Source: Luzula sylvatica (lineage: Eukaryota > Streptophyta > Magnoliopsida > Poales > Juncaceae). From it: DNA of 64,000 nucleotides. Location of the stretch: positions 26,970,615 to 27,034,614 of the forward strand of contig OX326959.1 in assembly GCA_946800325.1 (NCBI GenBank), read 5' to 3'. Below are positions 35,549 to 48,994 of the stretch, in pieces; the first letter of the stretch is position 1, and the number at the start of each line of letters is the position of its first letter. The translations under genes were made by a program, and so were the position numbers. The notes below the pieces were generated by a model, which saw nothing but the letters and a program-made list of their open reading frames with translations, had not been told where the DNA came from and did no database searches.

Positions 35549-37676
35549 TGGAAGAGGGAGAGTGATATAGGGAAGAGAGACGGGCTTGAGAGAGAGAAAG
35601 CAAGGCTGTCAGAATGGGGGCCTACATATAAAGAACGGGCTACAATGGATAATTGTTACAAGTAAAGCATCCTTAATCATCATTAGTCTTCATCTTCTTC
35701 TATGAACATGGTTTATACATTTTTATTGTAGACCTAACATTTAAGTATTTATGAATATTTTGAGAAAGAAATATATTTTGTCATAAAGATAAAAGATAAA
35801 CTTCCATTGTTTAGTTTTCAATTATTGATAATAATGTTAATCATTTTTTTTTTTTTTTTTGATTAATAATAATGTTAATCATTAAACACAATTTTTTTTT
35901 TTTTTTGCAAAAAATCATTAAACACAATTTGATGCAATGTTTTCAATGTAATTTGAGGAGAAAAAAAATATGATGGGATTAAGGATTTTCATCATTGTAA
36001 AAATATACAAGTTTGTACTTGAATTTGAAAAATAACATGTTCGGTATTACGGGAAAAAAATATTCATAATTTATTCTTTATAAATATCCGTACTACGCCT
36101 CAAAAAATATGTTATCGTAAATAGTTATATTTAATTATTAAATTTTCAACACAAATATATCAAATTTTAATTATTATCTATTTGAGGAAGAAATATTCGG
36201 CATGTCTTAAAATATGTGTTAAAATATAATTTTAATATAATTTATTTTTTAATTGATAAAAATCAAAATTATCAAAATCTACAAATAATATCTTGTATGA
36301 ATGCAACACAAACTTAAATGTGAGTACAATTTTTTTCAACATGGGAATACGTTTTTTTTTTTGGAAAAGTTCAATTTTTTTAAATGAAAAAAAAAAAATT
36401 AGGGGATTCTTACATAAAGATTATGTATTTAAAATATAAATACAATCATAAAACACAATAACAAAAAATAATGTTTTTATAATATAATATTGTAATTTAC
36501 GTACAAATCTGCATATCTATTAAAATCAAACTTACAGAAAATGTATATCTATTTTGAAATAAAATTTTATGGATATTTTAAATAAGTGTTGCATTCATAC
36601 AAAAAAAATACTTAAATATCATGAAATTTTAAATAAGTGGGCCCGAATATTGTATTGATAACAAATATTTCGAGTTTAGATAATATCATGTTTCAAATAT
36701 CATAATATTTTTTTTGTTAGGAATATTAATTTTCTATATTTAACATATTTCTAGATAAAATATAACATTTTTTTTATAATGATTTGAAATAGTATTTGTA
36801 TTCAATACTTTTGGAATACAATAATGGAGTTTAGTATTAAAAATAAATAGATTATGTTGGCCGTTCTGTCTTTAAGAGATGGAACATGTCATTTCTATTA
36901 TTTTGCACAAAATACGTATACTTTTGTAATTAACAAAAAAACGTATATTATGAAAAAATGATCCGGAACTAATCATATCAAGAAAAAAATGAAAAATAAA
37001 AATAAATTAAGGACATTAAATTTGCAAAAAAAGAAAAATCAAAATCGAACTGATCTAGTTGAACCGGTTATGTTGAAAACCCCGTCCGATTCAACTGATT
37101 TTGTCCGATTTAATTACATGTCCAATCCTTTATTCAACCGGTTATGTTAAAGGCCGGACCGGACCGGGTTTTGGTTGGATTGCGTTTTTTTTCGTTTAAC
37201 TGTCGGTCCGGTCCGGTCTTTAAACATTATTTTGAAGTGTCATTATATTTTAATAAATTGTTGTTATTGGTATGAAAACACCAAATTTCTTTCCTCCAAA
37301 ACCTTAAATTTCTTGTATTAGCCTCTAAAACCAAGAATGTCTTGGATACCTCTCAGCATTTTGATATGATTGGAGCCAAATCGGTGCCCTAATTTCCGCT
37401 AATTAATGTTTTTTCTTGTTTTTTTATTTTAGAATGAAACCCTAAAACGGCTAAACCAACTCGTAAATGCTATTATTTTAGTTCATATAAACCAACTCTT
37501 AAAACGGCTAAACACAACATATGTTCTCATGGAGAAAGTTCCAAATGGATTAAAGAATGTTTGTTGGTATTATTTTCATGTGGTTAGTTAGTTTAGGTTA
37601 TGTATATGCATGATTATTGATTATATTTATACCTACCTTAATTATAATAGTAGCCTTTCAAGTACAATCAAGGCTT
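35549..37676. other. Copy B of the patellin-MYND spacer
   Basis: Matches 12950-14910. About 590 bp at 36370-36960 are absent from copy A and resemble a diverged R-family repeat (landmarks GGAATACAATAATGGAG and GGCCGTTCTGTC). Small T-rich insertions lie near 35848 and 35890. The AACCGG-rich element recurs at 37040-37215. The short ORF of copy A (14648-14788) is mostly deleted. No gene. Confidence 0.6.
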
Positions 37677-39310
37677 GTTTGGATGTCTAGGAAAAAGGGG
37701 GTTACACTTAGGTTAGGAAGATAATACTGAAAAATCCTTATTCTATGTTTGGATAAGTAGGTAAGGAATGTACAGTAATTATAAGTTAAGGAAATTTCAG
37801 GTAACTTTGTATAGAAAAGGGATAAAAAAAAATTTTCTAGTCTCGTTTAGGAAAGAAGAGTCGCTTCGTTTTCTCCCCTCCCGCCATATTTGTTCTTGCT
37901 TTTATTTCTGCCTTCTCTCTCACTCAACGCCTCCTCTCTCAACTTGTTTTTTCTCAGTACTAATTTGGGAGGCTATGCTTTGTTCAACTTCTGAGATTTG
38001 AAGTAGTTTCGGCTGGGGAATTATTATTTTGTTGAATGCTAGAAAGGTCTGCGATTTTTCTCTCTTTTGTATCTGTATTATTTATTTGTTATGGATTTGA
38101 CTTTATTTGGGAGTTATTAGACCTTGTTTGTACAATCGTGCATTTGATTATATGGATTTGTTATTTGTACCACTCAAATAAGTGGATAAATTGAGATAAG
38201 TGCTGATTTGAGATAAGTACTGATTTGTGAGTTATTTGTCTTTTATTTTAATTGATTTTCTAATTTGAGATAAGTAATGATTTGAAGAAATGTCCTTCAA
38301 ATCAGGGTAGTATCGCAAGTATTCCTTCAATTGAAGAAATGTCCTTCAATTTATTCCTTCAATTTGAGATAACTACTGATTAGGGTTATATATGCACAAT
38401 TATTTCTTAATTTAGGGTTATATATGCATAATTATTTCTCTAATTTTTACATCTCAATTTTGAATAGACAAATGGATAGTATCGCAAGTATGGATGGAAG
38501 GGAAGCTGTCGAAGGAGTGCCACATTATTAAATTGATGAAAATAGTATATATTTCTACTATGCTTCAAACGATCCATCACCGTTTGAGTGCTTGCAGCTT
38601 TAGACAATGTGTACAAAAACATTGCTAGTTGTTCTTGTACCGTTATGCCTTTGTCTGTATCTCGAACTCCTTCATTTTGTAATATTTCGACCAATCCATG
38701 AAAAATAAACTTTTTCATGTGAAACGCTCGTTTGCAACGCATTTCATGACCTTCTAGTATCTCTCTCACGTACTTGTCTCCCGGCAATATTGATGTTTCG
38801 GGATTATTTTTCATGGAAGGTAATAGTATGTTGTTCATCTCGAAATCATCATTTTGCGCTCTCCATTGATGAAAATTAGATATATTAAATGGAAAAAATG
38901 GAGGATTATTCATGGAGAAAATGAAGGATTACTGATAAAAAAAATGAGAAATTTGAAGTATGAGATGGATGTTGAATATGAATGGGTTTTATAAGAGATT
39001 AATGGCTGTTATTTTTTTCAAAAATATTCGAACTAGTTTCCAAAAATTAAAATATAATAGCTAGCTTTTAATTTTTTTGCCTTGTACTAATTAATTTGAT
39101 CATGGTCTATGGTCAAAAAATTTATAAAGATATGTTTTCAAAACATTATCTTTTCCTAGATATTCCCTAAGCATCTTCCTAAAAACAATCCAAACAAGTA
39201 TTTATATTTTCTGGTTGAACATTCATTGCTCCTTGGGAATGGCCATTTTACAATCCTAATCCCTACAAATATACTATCCTAAAACTACAAAGTACTAAGC
39301 ATCCAAACAA
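37677..39310 (-). mobile_element. PIF/Harbinger-derived element, about 1.6 kb
   Basis: Ends GCTTGTTTGGATG and CATCCAAACAAG are inverted copies. The continuous site is in copy A near 14904-14915. Inside, a minus-strand ORF (38913-38440, 157 aa) contains RAFHMKKFIFHGLVEILQN, then ITVQEQLAMFLYTLSKAAS and a DRLKHS segment. This matches the helical N-terminal part common to HARBI1-like transposase genes. The DDE nuclease part is absent, so it cannot move itself. Confidence 0.65.
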
Positions 39311-39680
39311 GTAAGTTAAAAAAATAAAACTATTTGGTTGATGGAATTTTAGGATTGCAATGTGATTAATCAGCCATATAAATATTTCATTGTTATTGTT
39401 CAAATTGGGTTGATTTTGAGTATGATTTAGACCTGACAAATAATTTAGGGTTAAACTAATAACTGCTGTTAATTATGATTATGATAAGTATATAATACCA
39501 GATATATTAGCAGCTTTATGATGATAATAATCACATAATCTCATGCTAGACTGTCAACACTTCCACATGCAAGTTGGACTCTGAGTTCACAAATAACCAA
39601 TGCAAGCTTCTAAATATAGACTTTTTTTATATTTTCCACACACAGACATAACTTCATGTATACCCCTATAAACTATACTC
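39311..39680. other. Remainder of the patellin-MYND spacer, copy B
   Basis: Matches about 14910-15280 of copy A with small indels and stops abruptly where the copia fragment begins. No gene. Confidence 0.6.
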
Positions 39681-41044
39681 TTCTAGAGTATTATGTTTCC
39701 AACGTTAATATTATTATGCTTACGATATTATTATCATGTTTCTGACATTTTTACTATTATGCTTATTTCATTAGTATCATGCTTCTGGCATTAATAATGT
39801 TTCATAATTTAAATATTAATACTCTTTCGATGAGAATAATACTGAGAGTATAGATCTCATAAGCGCAATAAATTTGTGTATGCGTCAATAATAATCTAGC
39901 AACTTCAAGTGCATCACATAATATATATCCAACTTATTAATCTTGAATAAATTTACAATTCTTGGTACGTTAATAGACTTGCAACTTCTGGTGCTTAATT
40001 TAAACGAGCAACTTCGGATATTTTAATAAACTTAATTGCAACTTCGGGTGCATAAATAACTTGAATTAAAGGTGCAAAAATAAATGTGCAAAAAGAAACT
40101 TACGAAAATAAAATTAAATGTATTTGCAACTTCTGGTGTGTAATTTAAACTCGCAATTTCTGGTGCGTTAATAAAATGAACATGCAACTTCTGGTTGCAA
40201 ATAAATAAAATAAGTAAACGAATAATCTAATATACATATATACAACTTCCGGTGTATATTTTTCTGTTTCGGTTTATAACTTCTGCTTATATAATAAAAT
40301 TAAAGTTACTTATGATACAAAATAACTTCTCGCTATACAAATGATTTCAATAACTTCTTGTTATATAATTTATTTTGGATTCATACAACTTCTGGTTGCA
40401 TTCCTAAAAAAAATCTTCAAATTTACATAATTAAAATAATAAACATAATAGGGAATAAAGAACAATTATGCATGCGTGACATTATAAAATACTTGTATAA
40501 TGGGAGTTCTAAATATATTTGATTAAGCATAAATGAAATAATATCTACCAAAAGGCATGACATATAACATGGCGATAAGTGGTACTTGTCTGGCATAAAT
40601 ATCAGCATGAAATAGGACTTATACAGTACACAAGGTATTAAATACAGTACACAAGGCATGATATACACGAATCAAATGAGGGCCATAAAAGATTATACAA
40701 ATATATATATATATGCGCATACCACTATGAAACATCATAGCAAGAAATATGCGCATACCACTAATACCTTCGACTGAAATTTCGTGCTGATAACGTATTA
40801 TAAAATAAAGAACGAAAGAGAGAATTTGGGGAAACAATATTATTATTGAATGAGTTGGAGAGATACAATAGCCACTACCCAATTTATATACTGGAGGGTG
40901 AGTGCAGGCCAAGAAATCTCTTGCCATATAAAACGCTAGAATACAAGGAAATAATACAATATCAAATATACCAAATATCCTATAATTAATGTCTCCATCT
41001 TCAGAAGATTTGTTGCTTGACATCCATATTATTATATTCATAAC
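39681..41044 (-). mobile_element. Truncated Ty1-copia-like element with one LTR
   Basis: On the minus strand a 257-bp LTR (40788-41044) runs from TGTTATGAATATAATAATAT to ACGTTATCA. It is followed inward by GCACGAAATTTCAG and a 5' untranslated region rich in AACTTCTGGTG-type repeats. No gag/pol frame is left. Its arrival or a linked deletion removed the equivalent of copy A 15280-16075, including exon 1 of the MYND gene. Confidence 0.75.
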
Positions 41045-43699
41045 ATTTTTCTAATTTTTACAATCTTATTTACTTATTATGAAGAGGGAGCATTGGAAGT
41101 ATCACAAGGATGAATGCTCGAGACTCGAAGAGCAAATGAGCCGAGTCAACGAATTAAACAATTTCCCTTTCACATTCTCAGATGAAATTTCGCAACTGGT
41201 ACGAATACTACAAACCATTCTCAGCCTCAAACACACAAAAAATGCTACATTTCTAGAATATAAGTTTTCATTATTTTAGATGTAATTTAGGGAAATCGAG
41301 AGGATTCAAATTCCATGACTTGCAATTTTCTGCAATTGAATGGAATTCATCGAAAAGGGATGTGGAAGTACGAATGTGGTTGTGGGACCGCAACGGCTTC
41401 TATCCATCCTGTCAGGTTTGCGATTTCTCCCCCTAGAAAAATAATTATTTGTAGAATTATCATATTTTAGAATTAAATTGATGAATTTTGTTTGATTAAA
41501 TGACAAGTGATGAATATGATTGGTGTCTTCCAAGTTTACTCTGCCCATGCATCGGTAATTAAATAATTATATTTCGTTTCACCATTTATCTTTATTTTAT
41601 CACTATTGGGTATATACTATATGCATTAATTAATCAATTAATTAGTATTTATTAATTAGATCCAGGGACCAATTTGCAAAATGCGTTGACAAGTTGGAAG
41701 GAATACAATGAATGGAGGGGCCTCCCTTTAAATTCACCCGTTGCATTATTATTACATTGGGTATGTTCCATTATTACTTTATTTTATTTCTTAATTGTCC
41801 ACGAAAGTTTCTAAATTTTAATTTTTCAAAATTTCAAATCTAACTTGAGATTATTTGTTTTTGTATTAATTACAGCCTCTCACAATATATCATTGCATCC
41901 AAAATTTCATTCCTGAAATTAGAAATGAATTGGGCATACATTATTTATGTTGGATATATCATAATACATTCAATATACTTTAATTATAAGCTCGTAATTT
42001 TCAAATTTTGAAGGACCAGAGAGAATTATCCCAAATCCCAGTTTTTGGTGAATTAAGAGCTCTCTTTCCAGGCTTTAGAATTCACATAGATTTTGTGGGA
42101 CCTGCAATTCCTCAATCTAGGATTTCTACTTTTATATTTTATTTTATTTTGTTTTTTTTTACATTTTTGTAACGATCTATTTTTTAACTTCTTTTGAAGA
42201 GATGGTGAGATGAGGACAATTTACGAATATGCCCGTTGCATTGACGATAATTGCACTTGTAAAATTACGAATATACCCCTCAACAATTCTACAGTAGTGC
42301 TGAAGTTTCACAAAGGATTGTACCATGAGAGGTACAACGATATAATAAAGGTAAAACTTAATTTTAGTTTAATAATTTAATATTTGTAAAAATCCGGGCT
42401 AAATTGCAAAAATGCAACAGGATTCAAAGCCAGATATAATATTCGCTCCCAATGCGGGTATAGCTGCATATTCTACTTGGATACCAACTTTGGTACGTTT
42501 TAGATATTATTGGTTTATATTACAGGGGGAATTTCTTCCGTGTCCCTCAAAAAATTCAAAATAACAAATTTATTCCTACAAAATAACTAATTACATATTT
42601 ATCCCTTCAAGATTGAACTTATTTCAAATTTGTCAAAACTTAACAGATAAGTTAAAATTAACAGAAAATTAATTTATTGACTAATTTACCCCTCTAATTT
42701 GAACCCTTAACCCAATAAGAATCTAATAAACCCGTTAAGAGCCTAACCTAAAACCAGACCACCCATCTCAAAATCATCTGCGATGAAGAATGAACTTATC
42801 GCCAGAAGCATTTCTCCCCATCTCAAAACCATCTTCGATGAAGATTGGCGAACTTGACTAAGCTCGCGATCTCGATCATTTTTGGCGAATCATGGCGACG
42901 CTTTGCGACTTCTTTGAATCTTCACTTCGTTGAAGCTGGCGAAGCAAACGATTGGAGATCTGGACGCTGAGCGACTTTTCTGACGCTTGGCGGAGTGAAA
43001 GACCGGCACCATCTGGCACGACTATGGAACGATTGGATCTGGACAAAGTGAAAGGTTAGCAATTTATGTATGATTTCAATTTTTATTTTCTATAATTATT
43101 CTCTCAATTCTCATCTTGGTCTTCTATACTGTAAAAATTATCCAAATTTTTTCAATTAGAGGTAAAATTTATGTAAAATTTATCGAGATTAATCGAGATA
43201 GTTCAATTGGGGATAGTTCAATTGGGTGTTATCGAAATAGTATTCTCACAATTTGAACTATGATTTTCTCCATTTTCTCACAGTTTGAACTCTTTTTTTG
43301 GATTTAGGGCTCACATGATCTCAAGGCAGAAAAGGAGTCGCCAATACCTGATTTCACGACAACAAAGGGCTCACTTGATTGATTTTACACTTAACTCTTC
43401 GAGTACTTATCGAAATAATATTGTCACAATTTGAATTATGAGTTTCTCCATTTTCTCACAATTTGAAAAACAAATTGGGTTTAGGGCTCACCTGATCTCA
43501 AGGCAGCAAAGTAGCCGCCGAATACCTGATCTTAAGGCAGCAAAAGAGTCATCGAATACATGATCTTAACACGGCGAAGGGCTCACCTGATCCATTTTAC
43601 GCTTCACTGTTAAGGTATTTATCGAGAATCATTCGCTCATATTTAAATTTAGACAACGAGGTTTCAATTTGGTCCATTTTTTTGGAGGTTAGGTTTTGC

Positions 43700-43780
43700 T
43701 ATATGCATCGAAGTGGACGAACTGGTCGAGCAGGGGCCACTAGAGTAGCTTACACGTTTCATGAACGAGTCGGGATGTTT
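43700..43780 (+). pseudogene. Captured DEAD-box RNA helicase motif VI fragment
   Basis: One frame reads YMHRSGRTGRAGATRVAYTF. HRxGRTGRAG is motif VI of DEAD-box helicases and the rest fits the plant family. Similarity stops within about 30 residues on both sides, as expected of a captured exon piece. Confidence 0.7.
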
Positions 43781-44200
43781 AATTGTGCTCATGATTCTAT
43801 TGTTGTAAATATTTTTATGATCCTTGTAAATTGTTTCATGTTCTCGTATTGTAATCATGTTGTAATCGTGTCGGGAAGTTATTTAGAATCATTTTGTCAT
43901 CGAGTCAGGATCGAGTCGGAAGTTATTTCAAATCATGCTGCAATTTTTGGAATTTATTGGTATTGATGTTAGTTCAATGTGTAGAAGATTATGCCTGTAT
44001 TTATACTTAATTAAACCATAAAATTAACTGGTTGAGTTTCAACTAGTACAGGACAGTACCAGTGCAAAATGGCAACTCTGTACGAGTCAATACATGTTGT
44101 GTGACTGATACCAGGTTCATGAACTCGTGATTCTGAAAATTAAATTATATGCTCAAATTGGCATATTCAACAAAGTTAGTTGTGTATCGTTGAACTCAAT

Positions 44201-44370
44201 CACATGTACCCATTCATATTTAAAAAACAAATTATATATACTAAATTTACAACTCTAATCACATGTACCCATTCATATTTAAAAAACAAATTATATATAC
44301 TAAATTTACAACTCTAATCACATGTACCCATTCATGTTTAAAAAACAAATCATATATATTAAATTTACGA
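44201..44370. repeat. 59-bp tandem repeat, about three units
   Basis: CACATGTACCCATTCAT recurs at 44201, 44260 and 44319, with TTTAAAAAACAAAT following each time. Confidence 0.9.
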
Positions 44371-44609
44371 TCATGCAAAATAAGAACTCTGAAATATGAT
44401 GCTAATTTAACATGGTCTTAAAATTACAATCCATACATATTCACACTTGACACACAGTACAATTACACAGATTCATTAATTTTTAGGCTCCTTGATATGT
44501 GTCCCCTAGCCTCTTCATTCATGAATTAAGCCCTAATTCCAAGCTTGATGGCACAAGGAACTTTCTCTTCTATTAGTTTTTCTCCTCCTTGTTTTATCCA
44601 CGTGAATCT

Positions 44610-46046
44610 TGTTGGTTAATTCTAACCTAGAGGGGGGTAAATTTGGCAATCTAACTTACACTTAGTTTAGATTTAAACCTAATTTACGGTGCGGAATAAA
44701 TAATAATTTAGATGATAAAGATGATACCGTACAAACACTTTGACACAAGATGTTTGTTTACGAAGTTCGGTAGGTGGTTGCTTTGTAGCTTTAACTCACC
44801 CTTTACTCGCTTAATTGACCGACTCAATTATTTGCGAGTACATACGTCTCCGGGAATGCCTTGTGCCTCTTTTTGGCTTTCGATTGAATTCCAACTCAAC
44901 TCGATTACAAGGATTTGCCTAGATCGATTTACACGCTTATATCGATCTATAGCTTAGGCTCTTTACACTTTGTTGCACTAGCCTATTACACTTTTTCACT
45001 AATCGAGCTACAACGTGATCGGTCACGTGAGTGGGATACGATTAGTGGAGAATATCGAAAGTAGATCAATGATCTAAAGAGGTTTCTCAAGCTATCAATG
45101 GATATAGATAATCACAGCTTAGGGTTTCTCTCTTTTTAGGTTTGAATGTTTGAAAGTGAAGAGTTGGGAGAGAGAGACCCATGAAGGATTCTATTTATAC
45201 TCTCTATAGAAATCCTTCAGAAAACTTGTAGTGCGTTCGAACGCATTACAGTCCGTTCAGAACGCACTTGAAGTTTGCACTAGCCGTTTCAAAATAACGT
45301 GCAAGTACATCTTGGGTCCGTTCGAACGGACAATGTCCGTTCGAACTTGATTAATTCCAAACGTGTCACAGGGATGTGTGCGTTCGAACGAACAATCATG
45401 TGCGTTCACAGGAACAAGAGTCCGTTCAACGCACTGAAAAGTGGGTGAACGGATTCCAGGTTGTCCGTTCGAACGCTCATGTGTGTTCGTTCGAACGCAC
45501 ACATTTCTGTGACATTTTCCGTTCACAGGAAGGATTGTCCGTTCAACGCACTCAGAAGGTGTTTGAACGGATTCTAATTATCCGTTCGAACGGACATGAT
45601 TGTTCGTTCGAACGCACACATCCCTGTGACACGTTTGGAATTAATCAAGTTTTAAAGTTTTGATATTTAGCAAGTCCGTTCTGAACGGACTTTGAGTTCG
45701 TTCAGAACGCACTTCCTGCTTGACTGAACTCTTTGTTATTTTGAACATGATTTTACTTGAGTTCTACTAGGTTTGTACCTATGGTTTATTTGTGGCGTAT
45801 CCCACTCACGGAAGGCTTCAACATCTTGAGTCTTGATGTATTCCAATGGCCTTCCTTGTGTTCTTCTTTTCTTGTTTATCTTGAGACTTCATGTCTTGAT
45901 TCTTGATGTAATCCAATGAAGTCCTCCTTCACAAGTCCTCCTTCATCTTCGTATCGTACCTATGTTATCCTGCACTTTTCTGGATGTATACATTAGTAAT
46001 GACAGTGTTTTGAAATAATCAAACTATCAGGAAATTTGAACCAACA
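44610..46046 (+). mobile_element. Solo LTR, family 1, 1437 bp
   Basis: Runs from TGTTGGTTAATTCTAACC to TTTGAACCAACA, with identical 5-bp target duplications AATCT at 44605-44609 and 46047-46051. No internal retrotransposon genes. Its middle holds many TTCGAA-centred palindromes. Two further copies of the family lie at 58291-62060 and 58654-60043. Confidence 0.88.
45344..45651. repeat. Perfect 57-bp inverted repeat inside the LTR
   Basis: Arms 45344-45400 and 45595-45651 are exact inverse copies over 57 bp, separated by 194 bp. Each arm includes a GTTCGTTCGAACGCAC-type palindrome, and the loop holds two related direct units. A transcript could fold into a long hairpin. Confidence 0.95.
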
Positions 46047-46533
46047 AATCTCACCAGAATGAATCCTAAGCTTTTATAACGAACAGAGCATTATTGAATT
46101 TTAAGTGATCTGCCGAAGCCCTCGAGTACAAAATCCAAAATCAATTCCAAAAATTCTAATTATTACGAAAAAGCTGAAGTAACATATTCGACCGTCTTAA
46201 TTGACCAATTTCAGAAAATCCGATACCAATTCCAATGCATCGTTATTGGGGTTTGGGGTTGGGGGGTTCTCGCGATATGCCGTCCAATGAAAATTATATA
46301 AATACCCCTATATATACAAAAAATGTAAAGAAACAAGTTAGAACAAACCCTAGATATGAAATTGGGTAATAGAAGATAAATTAAATATGCGCAAAAAAAC
46401 CCTTAACTGAGCTTTGAGAATAAAAATATAGAAGATCAAACTAATTACATTTTATTAAATCAAATTCACTGTTGTAATTTTAGCTTGAAAATTTGATTAA
46501 CCAGCTAACTAATTAATTTCAAGAAAGCTAAAT

Positions 46534-46537
<4 letters not shown>

Positions 46538-46598
<61 letters not shown>
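46538..46598. repeat. AG microsatellite
   Basis: About 30 GA units in the right part of the first MULE. Confidence 0.97.
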
Positions 46599-46599
<1 letters not shown>

Positions 46600-47220
46600 A
46601 GCTTCAGCTTTCTCTTCCTATGGTACTGATCCAGATACTGACAGGACTTGTTCATCCGGCTCCATCCGACTCCTTCCTCCAGTAACTAAAGAAGCAGAGG
46701 GAAGTACCTCTTAGAATCCCTTCGCCCCTGTTGCTCCAACCAGCTAATAACCCCACAGCTAGTCGCCGCAACCAGCAGACGCCCGCATCCAGTCGCCCCA
46801 ATCACCCTTCGCTAGAGGGTTCCCTTATCCGCTAGTTTGTTAAGGTTAAGAATTCCTTCTTCGCCATGACGTCGTGGGTTTAGAGGTTATGGGATAGGGT
46901 TGGTTCTGTTAACGGGTTTTGGGTAATGATTATTGTGTAAGGTTTTGAGGCAGGTTCATTAAGGGGTATTTTGGTCAACAAAATATAAATTTCATAATTT
47001 TATTAGTTTTAAAATTTGAAATATGTTTAATTTAACATCAATTTAACGGAATGGATAAATTTGATATTACGTAAATTTGGTATGGATAAATATGATAGTA
47101 ATTATGTTTATTAGGGATAAATATGATATTAAAAAATTTAGAGGGATAAATATGTTATTTAAGAAATTAGTAAGGATATAAAAGAAATTTCCCCTATATT
47201 ATATTTACTATTTATACTCC

Positions 47221-48994
47221 GCCTGTTCGGCATTGGTGGAATAGAACGGAATAGTGGTTTAAATGATTTATTCTTCTCTATTCCTGCCGAACAGAAATAG
47301 TTTATCTCGGAATAAAAGGTGAAAAATTGAGTTTAGTCTATTCCATGTTTTAGATGGAATAAATTTATTCCGCGAATTTGTTACATTTTGAGACAAAAAT
47401 ACCCCTGACTCTTCTAACCTGGTCTTACGTGGCTAATTGTATCTCTCTTTTCCTTCTTCCTCTCTCCGTACAGCTCCCCCCTCCTTCCAATTCATTATCC
47501 CTCAATTTTAAGGCGATTTAGCGCTCAAATTTCTCGTTAAATGACTACTAAAAAGTCTACTCTTTTTTATCTCTCCAAAGAGATCCAGATCATGGCCTTT
47601 TTTCGTCATACATTTCGCACCATCTGTGCTATTAATCACAACTTTTTTGTTGGGGATGGAGAATGGAAGGTAAAACAATCCAGGTAAGGTTAATTAAACT
47701 CCAATTTAATATGCATTTCAATTTCAATTACAAGTCGGAAGAAGAGAAATTTTGAAAAGAAATTGAATTTGCAGTGGGTAATTGGGAAAATGAAAGATTG
47801 ATAATGTTCTTGGTGAGGACAATTGAATTCTGATTTTGTTGATTCAATTAGCCTTTTTTTGAGAATATTATTTCATTATGGTCTCAAATTTGCATAATAC
47901 ACACGTTCATATTGGCACAACTTGTTTGAAAATGTGATCCAATTTTTTTATCTCAGTTCTGGTAGTTTATCTAGAGGTACCATTAATCTCAATTCCTCAA
48001 AGTCAAATTTGAAAATCTCTGATGCATCTATTGAAATCAAATGGGTGGATATAAGAATCGAGATCTCGTAAAGATAGTTATTCAAAATGGATGTATATAA
48101 AATATGTGATGTTTTTATTACAATTTAGTTATTTGAAAAGATAGTTATGATAATTAATTAGGTTTTCAGCTAAATATAAGAATCAGGATCTTGTAAGTAA
48201 AAATATTTCATTGTAAAATTACACTACTAAAACTGTTATTTTTATTTCTCTTGATTTCATGTCAATTTAGATTGAAAATATAACATCGAAATAATTTGGT
48301 ACCAATTGGCTTACTGGTACCAATTTACTAACTGGTACAATACTAGTAATGGTTTTTTGCTAATTGAACAGAAATCAAAATATCAAAGGTGCTCTAATTT
48401 ATAACAAAGGGGCGTATTGCAGTTTCGACAATAATGCAGGGACTTGTTGGTAATTTCGGGAATAAAAGAAGATGCATTTCTCTGGATATGGACCTCATTA
48501 GACATGTTTAATTAAGTTTTGAATTAAATTGATTATGCATTAATGTTTGAAAAATAGAAGTATGTAAAATTATTGTAAAAATTAGTTCTTAGTTTTACAG
48601 GATCCAATTTGGAGCATATCAAACTATACAAGGACAACGGTACATATGCGTTAATTGCAAAGTATTGAATTTAATTCGGCTTTTCGAAAGATTTAGAACC
48701 TCAATTTTGGGAGAAAAAATATTTGTAATTTTTTTTTGAGAAAAAAGATTTTATTATTATTATTGATATTATTATGTTACTATTGTTGTTATTAGTATTA
48801 TTAATATTTTTTCCTTATTTTAATTGGAGAAAAATTAAATTATACGATAAGGGCATTTTGGTCATTAGCACTATATAATTTTTTTAAACCTACATTCTTA
48901 TTCCATTAGATTTGCCGAACAACGTTGGAATAAAATGGTTTAATTGACTATTTTTTATTCCTCTATTCTTCTATTCTATCGCTTGCCGAACGGG
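47221..48994. mobile_element. Inverted-repeat DNA transposon, about 1.77 kb, class uncertain
   Basis: Ends GCCTGTTCGGCA and TGCCGAACGGGCC are inverted copies; copy A is continuous at this site (17578-17583). No transposase frame. TTCTATTCC-type subterminal repeats occur near both ends. The target duplication cannot be read with certainty, so PIF/Harbinger and hAT both remain possible. Confidence 0.65.

Larger units (their letters stand above)
42525..47194. mobile_element. Mutator-like element (Pack-MULE type), 4.67 kb
   Basis: Left end GGGGGAATTTCTTCCG, right end inverse of GGGGAAATTTCTTTTATATC. The flanking nine bases are TATATTACA and TATATTATA, a 9-bp MULE-like TSD with one mismatch. Subterminal A/T-rich sequence with 'ATAAATATG'-like repeats occurs at both ends. 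No transposase frame. It carries a helicase fragment (43700-43780), an imperfect repeat of about 60-90 bp around CTCACCTGATCTCAAGGCAG (43310-43600), a 59-bp tandem repeat and a solo LTR. Confidence 0.75.

Noticed and set aside
45257..45663. ORFs of 89 and 95 aa across the LTR palindromes
   Set aside because: Palindromic DNA gives similar peptides on both strands (RSNAHVCSFERT-like); no protein signature.
46246..46268. G-quadruplex candidate (GGGGTTTGGGGTTGGGGGG)
   Set aside because: Only three separated G-runs, so no standard four-run quadruplex.
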